This document shows positions 33,486 through 41,053 of a DNA stretch of 64,000 nucleotides, piece after piece. The notes beneath the pieces were generated by a model. It was not told the origin of the DNA. It worked only from the letters and a program-made list of their open reading frames with translations, and ran no database searches. Each line of letters starts with the position of its first letter. Position 1 is the first letter of the stretch. The position numbers were made by a program, and so were the translations under genes. Location of the stretch: contig NZ_PPXQ01000012.1 of the NCBI RefSeq assembly GCF_004798585.1, forward strand, positions 1 through 64,000, in the 5' to 3' direction. Source of the DNA: Massilia sp. Mn16-1_5 (GTDB lineage: Bacteria; Pseudomonadota; Gammaproteobacteria; Burkholderiales; Burkholderiaceae_D).

Positions 33486-35818
33486 TGCGCGTACCTGCCC
33501 TCAGGATCCTGGCCGCGGCCGTGCTCGCGCTGCTGTGCGTGCTGCAGGCGCTGGCCCTGCTGCGTGCGCCCCAGGCCTGGCTGCCGGCCGCCATCGAGAT
33601 CACGCTGCCGCGCAGCGCCGAAACCGTGCTGGGACGCGCCGAGCTGGCCGCGCCGCAGGCCGGTGCGCGTCACCTGCGCCTGCGCCGCGCGGCCGACGGT
33701 GCCTGGTTCGCCGCCAGCGCCGACGGCTTGCAGGGGCTGCGCTTCGAACGCGGCGAGGAGCGCCTGCGCAGCGGCGCGTATCCGGTCACGGCAGGCCAGC
33801 AGTGGCGTCTCGGCGGGGCGCTGTACCGGATCGAAAAGGCCGGCGCGGACACGGTGCGCTTCGGCGATGGCGCCCACACATGGACCTACGACGGTGCAAG
33901 CCTGCGCCGCGACGGGAGCGCGCTCGGTGCCTGCCCTGGTGCCGGTCCGGGCGCCCGGCTGCTCGGCCTCTACAACCGGGTGGCGCCGCACGCATTGCGT
34001 ATCGGGCGTCCGCTGCGCTTCGGCGGCAACCTCTCGTGCGCGAACCAGGTCGGGAACGCCGATGCGGCGCCCGGCAGCGCGCAGCTGGGCTTCGAGGATG
34101 GCCGGCCGGTGCTGCTGGCCGCCACCGGCGTCGAGCGGGTGCCGCTGCTGGTCAAGGAGAACGGCCTGCCGCGCGACCTGGCGCTGCGCGAACAGCCGCT
34201 GGCCGGCGTCACCGCGATGACGGCCGGACGCACGCGCCTGCTGGTCGAGGCAAGCGGCGACGTGCTGCGCCTGCGGCCAAGCGGCCGGGTTGCCCTGTTC
34301 GCCGAGCCGCGCGCCGAGCTGCCGGCCGGCGTACGCTGGCACTGGGAGCAGCGCGACGCCTGGGCCCGGCCGTCGGCCACGGGCGCGTGGCTCGCCGCCT
34401 GTCTCGCCACCGGCGTGCTGGCTCTATGCCTGGCGCGGCGCGCGCGCCGCGATTGGCTCGCGTGCATCCGCCTGGGGGGCGGCATCGCCCTCGCCTGCGC
34501 CGGCCTCGGCCTGCTGCTGGCCCAGCGCAACGGCAACGCGCCGGGCGTGGCGCTGTCCCTGCTGCTCTCCTGGGCCGCGCTCTGGCATGCCTTCACCGCG
34601 CCGCGCACGGGCGCGGTGTTGCGCATCGGCGTGCTGCTGCTGGCCGCGGGCCTGCTGCTGCAACTGGAGCTGGGCAGCGGCGCGCCGGATACGTCCTGGC
34701 TGCGCCACTTCCAGAAGACGGCCGCCGCCGCGACCCTGGGCATGGGCTTGCTGGGCAGCGTGCTGCCGTTCGCCAGCGCCAAGCCGCCGGCCCAGGCGCA
34801 GGTCGAGATCGGCCTGCTGCTGCTGGCCGGCGCGGCGCTGGCGGCGCTGCTGCTGCAGGTCGGCTGGGGCAACGAGACCGGCGTGTTCGACCTGCAGCCG
34901 GTGGAATTCGCCAAGCTCGCGCTGACGGTGCTGACGGCCCACTGCGTCGCCCTCGGCCTGGGTAGACGCCATGCCGGCGCGGGCGGCACCCTGCTGCGCT
35001 GGCTGCGCCTGGCCTCTCCCGTCCTGTTGTTCGTGCTGCTGCTGGCCGTGGCCCTGGTCCAGGTCGACGATTATTCTCCGCTGATCCTGCTGCTGGTCTG
35101 GGGCGCGGCCATGCTGCTGGCCTGGTCCTGCGCCGCGCGCCGCGCCGTGCCCGCGATCGGGGTGCTGGCACTGGCCGGGAGCTGCCTGGCCATCCTGTTC
35201 GTGCTGCGCGGCGCCGCGCCGGGCGAGGCCGCGCAGTGGCAGTTCTACGGCGAGCGCTTCGGCGTCTGGCTCGATCCAAGCGCGCATCCGCATACGGGCC
35301 AGCAGCTGCTGCTGGGCGCGCAGGCGATCCTGGAAGGCGGCTGGCGCGGCGCCGACGGCCTGTTCGGCGTGGCGGCGCTCGGGCAGGGCGCGCTGTCGGC
35401 GCTGGCGATTCCCGCCGTGCAGGACGATTTCGCGCCATCCTTCCTGCTGCAGCGCCACGGCCTGGCTGCCGGCCTGCTGCTGTGGGCCCTGCAGGCCCTG
35501 TTCCTGTGCGCGCTGCTGCACGCCGGCTGGCGCGCCTGGCAGGCCGGGGCGTGCGCGCGCGATTACCGCCAGGCCTGGCTCGGGCGCTTCCGCTGCTTCG
35601 TGCTGTGCGGCGGCGCCGCCTTCGTGTTCGGCCACTTCCTGCTGTCCTGGGGCACGAACCTCGCCTTCTTTCCGATCATGGGCCAGCCGATGAGTTTCCT
35701 GTCCGCCGGCGGCTCGCACCTGCTGTTTTTCATCTTCCCCCTGCTAGCCATGGGCAGCACCGCCCGACCAATCGAGGAGAACCCATCATGCCGGTCTACG
35801 TCCAACACGAAACCCTGA
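33485..35818 (+). CDS. SEDS (FtsW/RodA/SpoVE)-type protein with long N-terminal extracytoplasmic region
   Basis: The 777-residue protein is twice the usual SEDS length. A signal-anchor helix (about 7-27) is followed by about 260 residues of unrecognised, beta-rich, probably periplasmic sequence. From about 293 on comes a ten-helix SEDS core: 'LQPVEFAKLALTV' (Q471; compare QPSEFAK in RodA/FtsW), 'IPAVQDDFAPSFLLQRHGL' with Asp647/648 at the site of the essential extracellular Asp, and 'FFPIMGQPMSFLSAGGSHLL' as the C-terminal signature. SEDS proteins polymerise lipid II into glycan strands with a class B PBP; the partner here is likely the transpeptidase at 49460-52597. The 3' end overlaps the next gene by 31 bases. 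Confidence 0.85.
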   Translation: MRVPALRILAAAVLALLCVLQALALLRAPQAWLPAAIEITLPRSAETVLGRAELAAPQAGARHLRLRRAADGAWFAASADGLQGLRFERGEERLRSGAYPVTAGQQWRLGGALYRIEKAGADTVRFGDGAHTWTYDGASLRRDGSALGACPGAGPGARLLGLYNRVAPHALRIGRPLRFGGNLSCANQVGNADAAPGSAQLGFEDGRPVLLAATGVERVPLLVKENGLPRDLALREQPLAGVTAMTAGRTRLLVEASGDVLRLRPSGRVALFAEPRAELPAGVRWHWEQRDAWARPSATGAWLAACLATGVLALCLARRARRDWLACIRLGGGIALACAGLGLLLAQRNGNAPGVALSLLLSWAALWHAFTAPRTGAVLRIGVLLLAAGLLLQLELGSGAPDTSWLRHFQKTAAAATLGMGLLGSVLPFASAKPPAQAQVEIGLLLLAGAALAALLLQVGWGNETGVFDLQPVEFAKLALTVLTAHCVALGLGRRHAGAGGTLLRWLRLASPVLLFVLLLAVALVQVDDYSPLILLLVWGAAMLLAWSCAARRAVPAIGVLALAGSCLAILFVLRGAAPGEAAQWQFYGERFGVWLDPSAHPHTGQQLLLGAQAILEGGWRGADGLFGVAALGQGALSALAIPAVQDDFAPSFLLQRHGLAAGLLLWALQALFLCALLHAGWRAWQAGACARDYRQAWLGRFRCFVLCGGAAFVFGHFLLSWGTNLAFFPIMGQPMSFLSAGGSHLLFFIFPLLAMGSTARPIEENPSCRSTSNTKP

Positions 35819-37335
35819 ACCGCGTCAGCGACGTGTTCAATGCCGAAGCGCTGTGGCAGGCGCCGGGGCTGGCCCTGCTCAACCGCCGTCCCCTGCTGCG
35901 CGACCTGCTGGAACGCGCCCCGCGCGAACAGCGCGGCCGCGCCGCCACCCGCTGCTTTTCCCACGTCACCCTGGTACTGCCCCAGGACGAGGTCGACGAC
36001 GACCGCCACCTGACCCGCGGCGCGCGCGTGCGCGACCTGGCGCAGACCCTGCAGGCCCTGCACCAGAAGGACTTCGGCGACCTGCTGGGGCCTGACGAGG
36101 TGCGCTACCACGTGCTCGGCTCGGAAGCGCTGCAGCCGGGCCAGGTCGAGGTCAAGTTCGGGCACGCCGTCTACCTGCCGGCGCCGAACGAGGAAGTGCA
36201 GTACACGGTCAGCGTCTCGCGCGACAGCGCGATCTGGCAGCCGGTCTGCCCGATCTACCCGAACGGGCGCCTGACCGTGCTGGGCGCGGATACGGCCAGC
36301 GCCACCCATGCCGTGCCGGGCTGGCCGTTCGCGGTGGACGGCAGCATCCTCCTGATCAACGACGGCCCGGATGCGCCGCTCGAATTGCAGGTGCGGCCCA
36401 AGGAAGCCTTCGAGTGCAGCTTCGACCCCGCCGCCGGCTACTACACGATCCGCGCCCGCGCAGCCGAGACGGCAGGGACGCCGGCACGCCTGCTGCTAAA
36501 GGTGACGCCGGCCCAGGCCAAGGCCGCTCCCGCTGCGCGCCCGGCAAGTGCGCCGCCGGCGCCGCGTCCGCCCGCGGTCTGGAAAACGCGTGCACGCAGC
36601 CTAGACGATGCCGAGCTGACCGCCGTGCCGGTGCTGCACCGCGCCGCGCCAGCCCCTGTCCCGAGCCAGGACGCCACTTACGCGCCGGTGCTGCGCCAGC
36701 GCGTCAGCCTCGTCGCGCTGGCCCTGCCGCGCCTGTCGCGCTACCGCGACACCGGTGCGGCTTTACTGGAATTCGGCCTGGCGCCCGACCTGGCCGTCGG
36801 TCCGCTCCAGCCGGGCGGCCTGCTCGGCTTCGCCCTCGATGCCAGCGACGCCGTCTACGCGGTCACGGCCGACGGCCGCCAGCGCATCACCGTGCCGAAC
36901 CGCTTCGTACCAAGGGACGGCGTCGACGTGCGCGTGCTGGCCCCGAGTGCGCAGATGGCCGAGCGCTACAGCGCCATCGTCTGCCTGCCGCAGGCGCCGG
37001 GACTGCCGGTGACGGGTGGCGCGCGCCACGTGTTCGGACGCGCGGCGCCGATGCTGGCCGGCCTGCGCGTGCTGGATGCCGGCTGCCTGCGCGGCGCCGA
37101 TGGCGTGGACCTGGGCGGGGCCGACCGCCTCGGCCTGTCGCGGCTGGCCTTCGGCTTCGAGGCCGGCGCGGACGGCTACCGCGTGACGCCCGAATCGACG
37201 ACCCAGGCCCTGTACCATCTCGACGACAAGCTCGGCTTCGTGGCGGCGATCGCGGTCCAGGAGGACCAGCCCTACCTGGTGCCGCTCGGGCACCACATCG
37301 TGGCCGGCCACTACGTGCTGCGCGTCGAGGCGTAA
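35788..37335 (+). CDS. Unknown 515-aa protein of the kinase-SEDS cluster
   Basis: I do not recognise this family. The protein has no signal peptide or membrane helix. An N-terminal globular part (about 1-230) contains 'RCFSHVTLVLPQDEVDDDRH' and 'VQYTVSVSRDSAIWQPVCPI'; an Ala/Pro linker lies at about 235-275; a second part (about 290-515) contains 'VSLVALALPRLSRYRDTGAA' and ends 'LVPLGHHIVAGHYVLRVEA'. GAGGAG precedes ATG 35788. The start lies within the SEDS gene and the SH3b gene follows directly, so all are one operon. It is likely cytoplasmic, possibly a kinase substrate or adaptor; that is inference. Confidence 0.7.
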   Translation: MPVYVQHETLNRVSDVFNAEALWQAPGLALLNRRPLLRDLLERAPREQRGRAATRCFSHVTLVLPQDEVDDDRHLTRGARVRDLAQTLQALHQKDFGDLLGPDEVRYHVLGSEALQPGQVEVKFGHAVYLPAPNEEVQYTVSVSRDSAIWQPVCPIYPNGRLTVLGADTASATHAVPGWPFAVDGSILLINDGPDAPLELQVRPKEAFECSFDPAAGYYTIRARAAETAGTPARLLLKVTPAQAKAAPAARPASAPPAPRPPAVWKTRARSLDDAELTAVPVLHRAAPAPVPSQDATYAPVLRQRVSLVALALPRLSRYRDTGAALLEFGLAPDLAVGPLQPGGLLGFALDASDAVYAVTADGRQRITVPNRFVPRDGVDVRVLAPSAQMAERYSAIVCLPQAPGLPVTGGARHVFGRAAPMLAGLRVLDAGCLRGADGVDLGGADRLGLSRLAFGFEAGADGYRVTPESTTQALYHLDDKLGFVAAIAVQEDQPYLVPLGHHIVAGHYVLRVEA

Positions 37336-37779
37336 ATGAGCGGCGCCCTGCTCCTGCCGGCCTGCGCGGCCGCCGGCCTGCTGCTGACGCTGGTCCTGGC
37401 GGCGCGCTGCACGCCGGGCGCGTGGTGGCGCCGCCCGAACGCGCGGGCGCTGGGCGTGCTGGTGCTGGGCACAAGCCTGATCGGCGGCGCGCTGTGGGCG
37501 TGGCTGGCGCCGGCGCGCCCGATGCCGCCGCAGCTGGCGGCCTCTCTGGAGCTGCCGCTGGCCGGACGCAGCTACCGCGTGGCCGACGCCCTGAACCTGC
37601 GCGCCGCCCACGGCACCGGCGCGCGCCGCATGCTGGTGCTGCCGGCCGGCGCCATCGTCGAAGCGACCGGACGGCGCGACGGCGACTGGTGGCAGGTCAC
37701 GGCGCAGGCCGATGGCCGGCGTTACGAGGGCTGGGCCAGCAGCCTGTGGCTGCGCCGGGCGGACGAACGGCGCCCCTGA
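37336..37779 (+). CDS. Membrane protein with C-terminal bacterial SH3 domain
   Basis: Two membrane helices (about 3-22 and 38-58) are followed by an SH3b domain (about 75-143: 'YRVADALNLRAAHGTGARRM', 'GDWWQVTAQADGRRYEGWAS'). Bacterial SH3 domains often bind peptidoglycan, and the topology puts this one on the far side of the membrane. The start codon follows the previous stop directly. With the SEDS protein upstream, a role in sensing or placing cell-wall synthesis is plausible. Confidence 0.8.
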   Translation: MSGALLLPACAAAGLLLTLVLAARCTPGAWWRRPNARALGVLVLGTSLIGGALWAWLAPARPMPPQLAASLELPLAGRSYRVADALNLRAAHGTGARRMLVLPAGAIVEATGRRDGDWWQVTAQADGRRYEGWASSLWLRRADERRP

Positions 37780-37782
37780 GCG

Positions 37783-38241
37783 TCACGCAGGGGCGAAGCG
37801 CATCGGATTGAAGTACAGGCCTTTCACGCACTGGGTCGGCGCGCTACGCTCGAAGCCGAAGGACGCGTACACCGGCACCGCATAATTCGACGCGTTGACG
37901 GTGAAGGCACCGCTGCCGCCACGCGCAAGCGTTGCGGCGCGCGCGACCTCCCACAGGCGCCGCGCCAGTCCCTGGCGGTGCCAGCGCTTGTCGATGAAGA
38001 GGTGAAAGACGTGGCTGTTGTCCCGGATGGCGATGAAGCCGGCCAGCTCGCCGCCGTCGACCGCCACGTGGTACACGTGCCCGGCCGCGATGTAATTGCG
38101 GATGCCTTCTTCGTCGTTCTCGCGCAGGAAAGTGCTGGCGCCCTCTGGCGGCGACTCGTGGACGATGAACTCGATGGCGCTGGCGCGCAGCAGGCGCGCG
38201 CAGGCGGGCAGGTCGGCGGTCTCGAACGGTCGAATCAGCAT
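37783..38241 (-). CDS. GNAT-family N-acetyltransferase
   Basis: The 152-residue protein has the acetyl-CoA-binding motif A 'FHLFIDKRWHRQGLARRLWE' (R/Q-x-x-G-x-A) and the C-terminal 'YAVPVYASFGFERSAP' typical of GNAT enzymes. Substrate unknown. It lies on the minus strand between the two plus-strand parts of the kinase cluster, with a three-base gap to the SH3b gene, so it is likely an insertion of an unrelated gene rather than part of the module. Start at ATG 38241 (MLIRPFETADLPACARLLRA). Confidence 0.85.
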   Translation of the reverse strand: MLIRPFETADLPACARLLRASAIEFIVHESPPEGASTFLRENDEEGIRNYIAAGHVYHVAVDGGELAGFIAIRDNSHVFHLFIDKRWHRQGLARRLWEVARAATLARGGSGAFTVNASNYAVPVYASFGFERSAPTQCVKGLYFNPMRFAPA

Positions 38242-38269
38242 GGCGTGCGTGGATTGGTCGAAGCATTAA

Positions 38270-38285
38270 CATACCATACGGTATG
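38270..38285. promoter_or_regulatory. Perfect 16-bp palindrome before the phosphatase gene
   Basis: CATACC-ATAC-GGTATG lies in the gap between the divergent GNAT and PP2C genes. Its place and symmetry suit an operator for a dimeric regulator. It also contains an ATG (38283) that is in frame with the phosphatase. Confidence 0.45.
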
Positions 38286-38309
38286 CCACCGATAAAGGAG
38301 CGGTTGAGG

Positions 38310-39263
38310 ATGTTCGAGGGTGCAGACAAGGGATACCGCTTCGAAATCGCGGCAGCCAGCCGGATCGGCGCCGGTCCCAACCAGCGCCTCGAGAACCAGG
38401 ACAACTTCCTGGTGATCGACGGCGCCGGCCGCGCTTCCTTCCTGCGTGACGGCCGGCTGCAGACGGCCCAGGTCGCGCACTGGCCGCAGGGGCACCTGCG
38501 CCTGGCCGTCATGGACGGCATGGGCGGCCACGGCCACGGGCGCGAGGCGGCCGAGTCGGTCGCGGCCGGCCTGCTCGCGATTCCCGCCTGCGCCGACCTG
38601 CCGAGCCTGAGCCGCCACCTGGACAGCCTGCATGCAGCGCTGCAGGCGCGCTTCGACGCCCTGATGGAGGCGGCCCCCAGGCCTGGCACCACACTGACCA
38701 TGCTCGAGATCCCGCCCGCCGGTGCGCCCCTGCTCTGGCATGCCGGCGACTCGCGCCTCTACGAAATCACGGCGCAGGCGGTTTCTTGCCTGAGCGTGGA
38801 CCACGTGCCCGCCACCGTGCTGGCGATCGAGGGCCTGCTCGACGAAGACGCCTGGCGCCGCCATGTGCACGGCAGCCACGCGCCCCAGATCGCCCAGGCT
38901 TTCATCCTCGGGAACACCCTGCTCAATCCCGCCCGTCTCGACGACGGCCTGGTCGCGCTCGACGAGAACACGCTGCCGCCCTGGCTGCGCGCCCTGCCCG
39001 ACCGCCGTCCGCTCGCGCTGCGGCTTGACGCGACCTACCTGCTCGCCACCGACGGCTTCTGGTCCTGCCGCGATCCGGCCGAGTTCGTCGCGCGCTGGCC
39101 GCGCCTGTTCGGCCAGGGGTCGGCCCAGGCCTGCATCGATGCCCTGTTCGGGGAGATGGAGACCGATCCGCCGGTCGGCCTGCAGCCGGACAACCTGACC
39201 GCCATCGTGCTGCGCGTGCATGGCAGCGGCCGCGACGAGACCGCGCTGCCGCAAAGTGCCTGA
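38310..39263 (+). CDS. PP2C-type protein phosphatase
   Basis: All PP2C metal-site motifs are present: 'LENQDNFLVIDG', 'LAVMDGMGGHGHGREAAESV', 'GTTLTML', 'WHAGDSRLYEI', 'YLLATDGFWSC' and 'LQPDNLTAIVL'. Such enzymes remove phosphate from Ser/Thr and usually reverse the neighbouring kinase. The 317-residue start at ATG 38310 is chosen because AAAGGAG (38294-38300) lies nine bases before it; the in-frame ATG 38283 (326 aa) is the alternative. Cytoplasmic; no membrane helix. It lies with the FHA gene between the two kinase genes and is the likely antagonist of both. Confidence 0.92.
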   Translation: MFEGADKGYRFEIAAASRIGAGPNQRLENQDNFLVIDGAGRASFLRDGRLQTAQVAHWPQGHLRLAVMDGMGGHGHGREAAESVAAGLLAIPACADLPSLSRHLDSLHAALQARFDALMEAAPRPGTTLTMLEIPPAGAPLLWHAGDSRLYEITAQAVSCLSVDHVPATVLAIEGLLDEDAWRRHVHGSHAPQIAQAFILGNTLLNPARLDDGLVALDENTLPPWLRALPDRRPLALRLDATYLLATDGFWSCRDPAEFVARWPRLFGQGSAQACIDALFGEMETDPPVGLQPDNLTAIVLRVHGSGRDETALPQSA

Positions 39264-39379
39264 GACTCGTCAGGTGCTTTACAATAGGAAATAATGCGTT
39301 AAATCAACTCCAACCGGCCGGTAGCGCGCGCCACGGCTGGGCGAATCCGCGTAAGCTTCCCCGGTCCACGAGGCCTGCC

Positions 39380-40837
39380 ATGAACCGCTGTCACAACCCC
39401 GATCATCCGCACTGCACCGTCTGGGTGATGCCAGGGGACAGCGCCTGCGCGCATGGCCATCCGCAGCCGTCCGCCGTCACGCAAGTGGCGCCTCAGGCTG
39501 CACCGATTCCTGCACCCGCCGCCGCGCGAGCGCACCTGCATCCGCATTTGCACATCAGCGGCTTCGACCCGCGCGCCGCCGGCGGCCGCCAGGTCCTGAA
39601 GCTCGAACTGCGCGGCATGCCGCAGGGCGCCGCGGCCTCGGTCACCCTGCTGGCCAGCTCGCGACTGCAGCTCGAAAACGGCGAACGCCACAGCTTCACG
39701 CGCACCGTGCGCGGCGACTGGCTGCCGGTCTTCCTCGAATTCTCGTCGCGCGGACTCGAACACGGCCAGTACCGCATCGAGCTCGAACTGCACAGCCGCG
39801 CGCTGTCCAGCGGCGCTGCCGCGCGCACCTGGATCGCCACCCTGCTGATCCTGGCCCCGCGCGCCGACGCCAGCCTGCACGACATCCACCAGACTTTCCT
39901 TGCCACCCACAAGAACGTGCGCGTGCATGCCGACGACGCCTCGATCGCACGCCTGAAGGCCCGCACCGGCGGCGGCGCGCTCGACATCGACCTGCGCGCG
40001 ACCAACGCCGGCATCGCCCACCTCGACCTCGACAACGAGGGCGGCGGCAAGATCGCCCTCGGCTTTTCCAGCATCGCCTGGGACGAGGACCTGCTCGAGA
40101 TCGACGTGCCGGAGGAGGCCGCGCAACACCCCTGCCCGGCCGGGACAGCCTGCCTGGTGCAGGAAGATGCCGGCCGCGTGCCACGCTACCTGCGTTTGTT
40201 CGCCCTCGACGAATGCGTGATCGGACGCAACGAACCGGGCGCGATCGACGCCGACATCCGCCTGATGCACCATGGCGAATCCGGACTCCTGCTGGAAGGC
40301 CTGACGCGCCGCATCTCGGGCCGCCACGCGCTGCTGCGGCGCGGCCGCGAAGGATTCGAGATCGAGGACGTGTCGCGCTATGGCCTGCTGGTCGACGGCA
40401 CCTGGCCCGGCAAGCATGCGCCGACGCCGCTGCGTCCCGGCATGCGTATCGAACTCACGGCCAGCATTCCCGGCGTTGCCGTGCTCGAAGTGACCGCCGT
40501 CCTGCCGAACGGCATCCTGCTGCACCGCCTGGACGCCGGCATGGAGCACGAAGCCTTCTATGTGATGGACCCGGAACGCAAGCTGGACGCCGCTCCGCGC
40601 CTGGCCGCGCTCGGGCTGCCGCTGCTGTTCCACCGCGACGGCGGTTTCTGGCACCTCGATCCGCGCAGCGGCATCGAAACCCCGCTGACGCCCACAACCG
40701 CCACGGCGGGCCTGTCGGGCTGGCCGCAAGGCGCGCGCTTTGCCGCCCGGCCCTATCCGGAACACCGCAAGGGGCCGTCCACGCAGGTAGCGCGCCAGGA
40801 ACGGGCGACGCAAGACCGCCGCGCCGCCGGCGCCTGA
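39380..40837 (+). CDS. FHA-domain protein with N-terminal Cys/His cluster
   Basis: The 485-residue protein has an FHA domain at about 265-350: 'ECVIGRNEPG' (R283), then 'RRISGRHALLRR' and 'FEIEDVSRYGLLVDG', containing the conserved Arg, Ser/His and Asn/Gly-region residues that bind phosphothreonine. The first 30 residues hold C4, C12, C23 and H25/H27, a likely zinc ribbon. Residues about 50-160 form an Ig-like beta domain. It should read phosphorylation made by the adjacent kinases. It follows the phosphatase by 116 bases, with a possible promoter between. Confidence 0.87.
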   Translation: MNRCHNPDHPHCTVWVMPGDSACAHGHPQPSAVTQVAPQAAPIPAPAAARAHLHPHLHISGFDPRAAGGRQVLKLELRGMPQGAAASVTLLASSRLQLENGERHSFTRTVRGDWLPVFLEFSSRGLEHGQYRIELELHSRALSSGAAARTWIATLLILAPRADASLHDIHQTFLATHKNVRVHADDASIARLKARTGGGALDIDLRATNAGIAHLDLDNEGGGKIALGFSSIAWDEDLLEIDVPEEAAQHPCPAGTACLVQEDAGRVPRYLRLFALDECVIGRNEPGAIDADIRLMHHGESGLLLEGLTRRISGRHALLRRGREGFEIEDVSRYGLLVDGTWPGKHAPTPLRPGMRIELTASIPGVAVLEVTAVLPNGILLHRLDAGMEHEAFYVMDPERKLDAAPRLAALGLPLLFHRDGGFWHLDPRSGIETPLTPTTATAGLSGWPQGARFAARPYPEHRKGPSTQVARQERATQDRRAAGA

Positions 40838-40854
40838 GTTTGCCCACAAGGCCT

Positions 40855-40965
40855 TTAATGGCCTTGCGTCAGCATCACGATGAAGATCAGGCCGCAGCCG
40901 GCCAGCAGCGCCGCCTGCAATCCGAACACGATCGCCGGGATGCGCAGCTCTTCGGGGATTTTCAT
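40855..40965 (-). CDS. 36-aa single-helix membrane peptide
   Basis: ATG 40965 has a strong AGGAGG site eight bases upstream. The product is MKIPEELRIPAIVFGLQAAL then LAGCGLIFIVMLTQGH: a short charged start and one membrane helix. It lies downstream of the SHOCT-kinase-FGE gene (89 bases) at the end of the minus-strand gene set. Small size makes it easy to miss; the ribosome site and helix support it. Function unknown. Confidence 0.6.
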   Translation of the reverse strand: MKIPEELRIPAIVFGLQAALLAGCGLIFIVMLTQGH

Positions 40966-41053
40966 GACTCGCCTCCTGAATGCGAGAGAAATCACCGTAC
41001 CAGCTTACTCCCGGCATGCGCCGGCGGCCACACGCTACTCCTGGAAAACGTCC

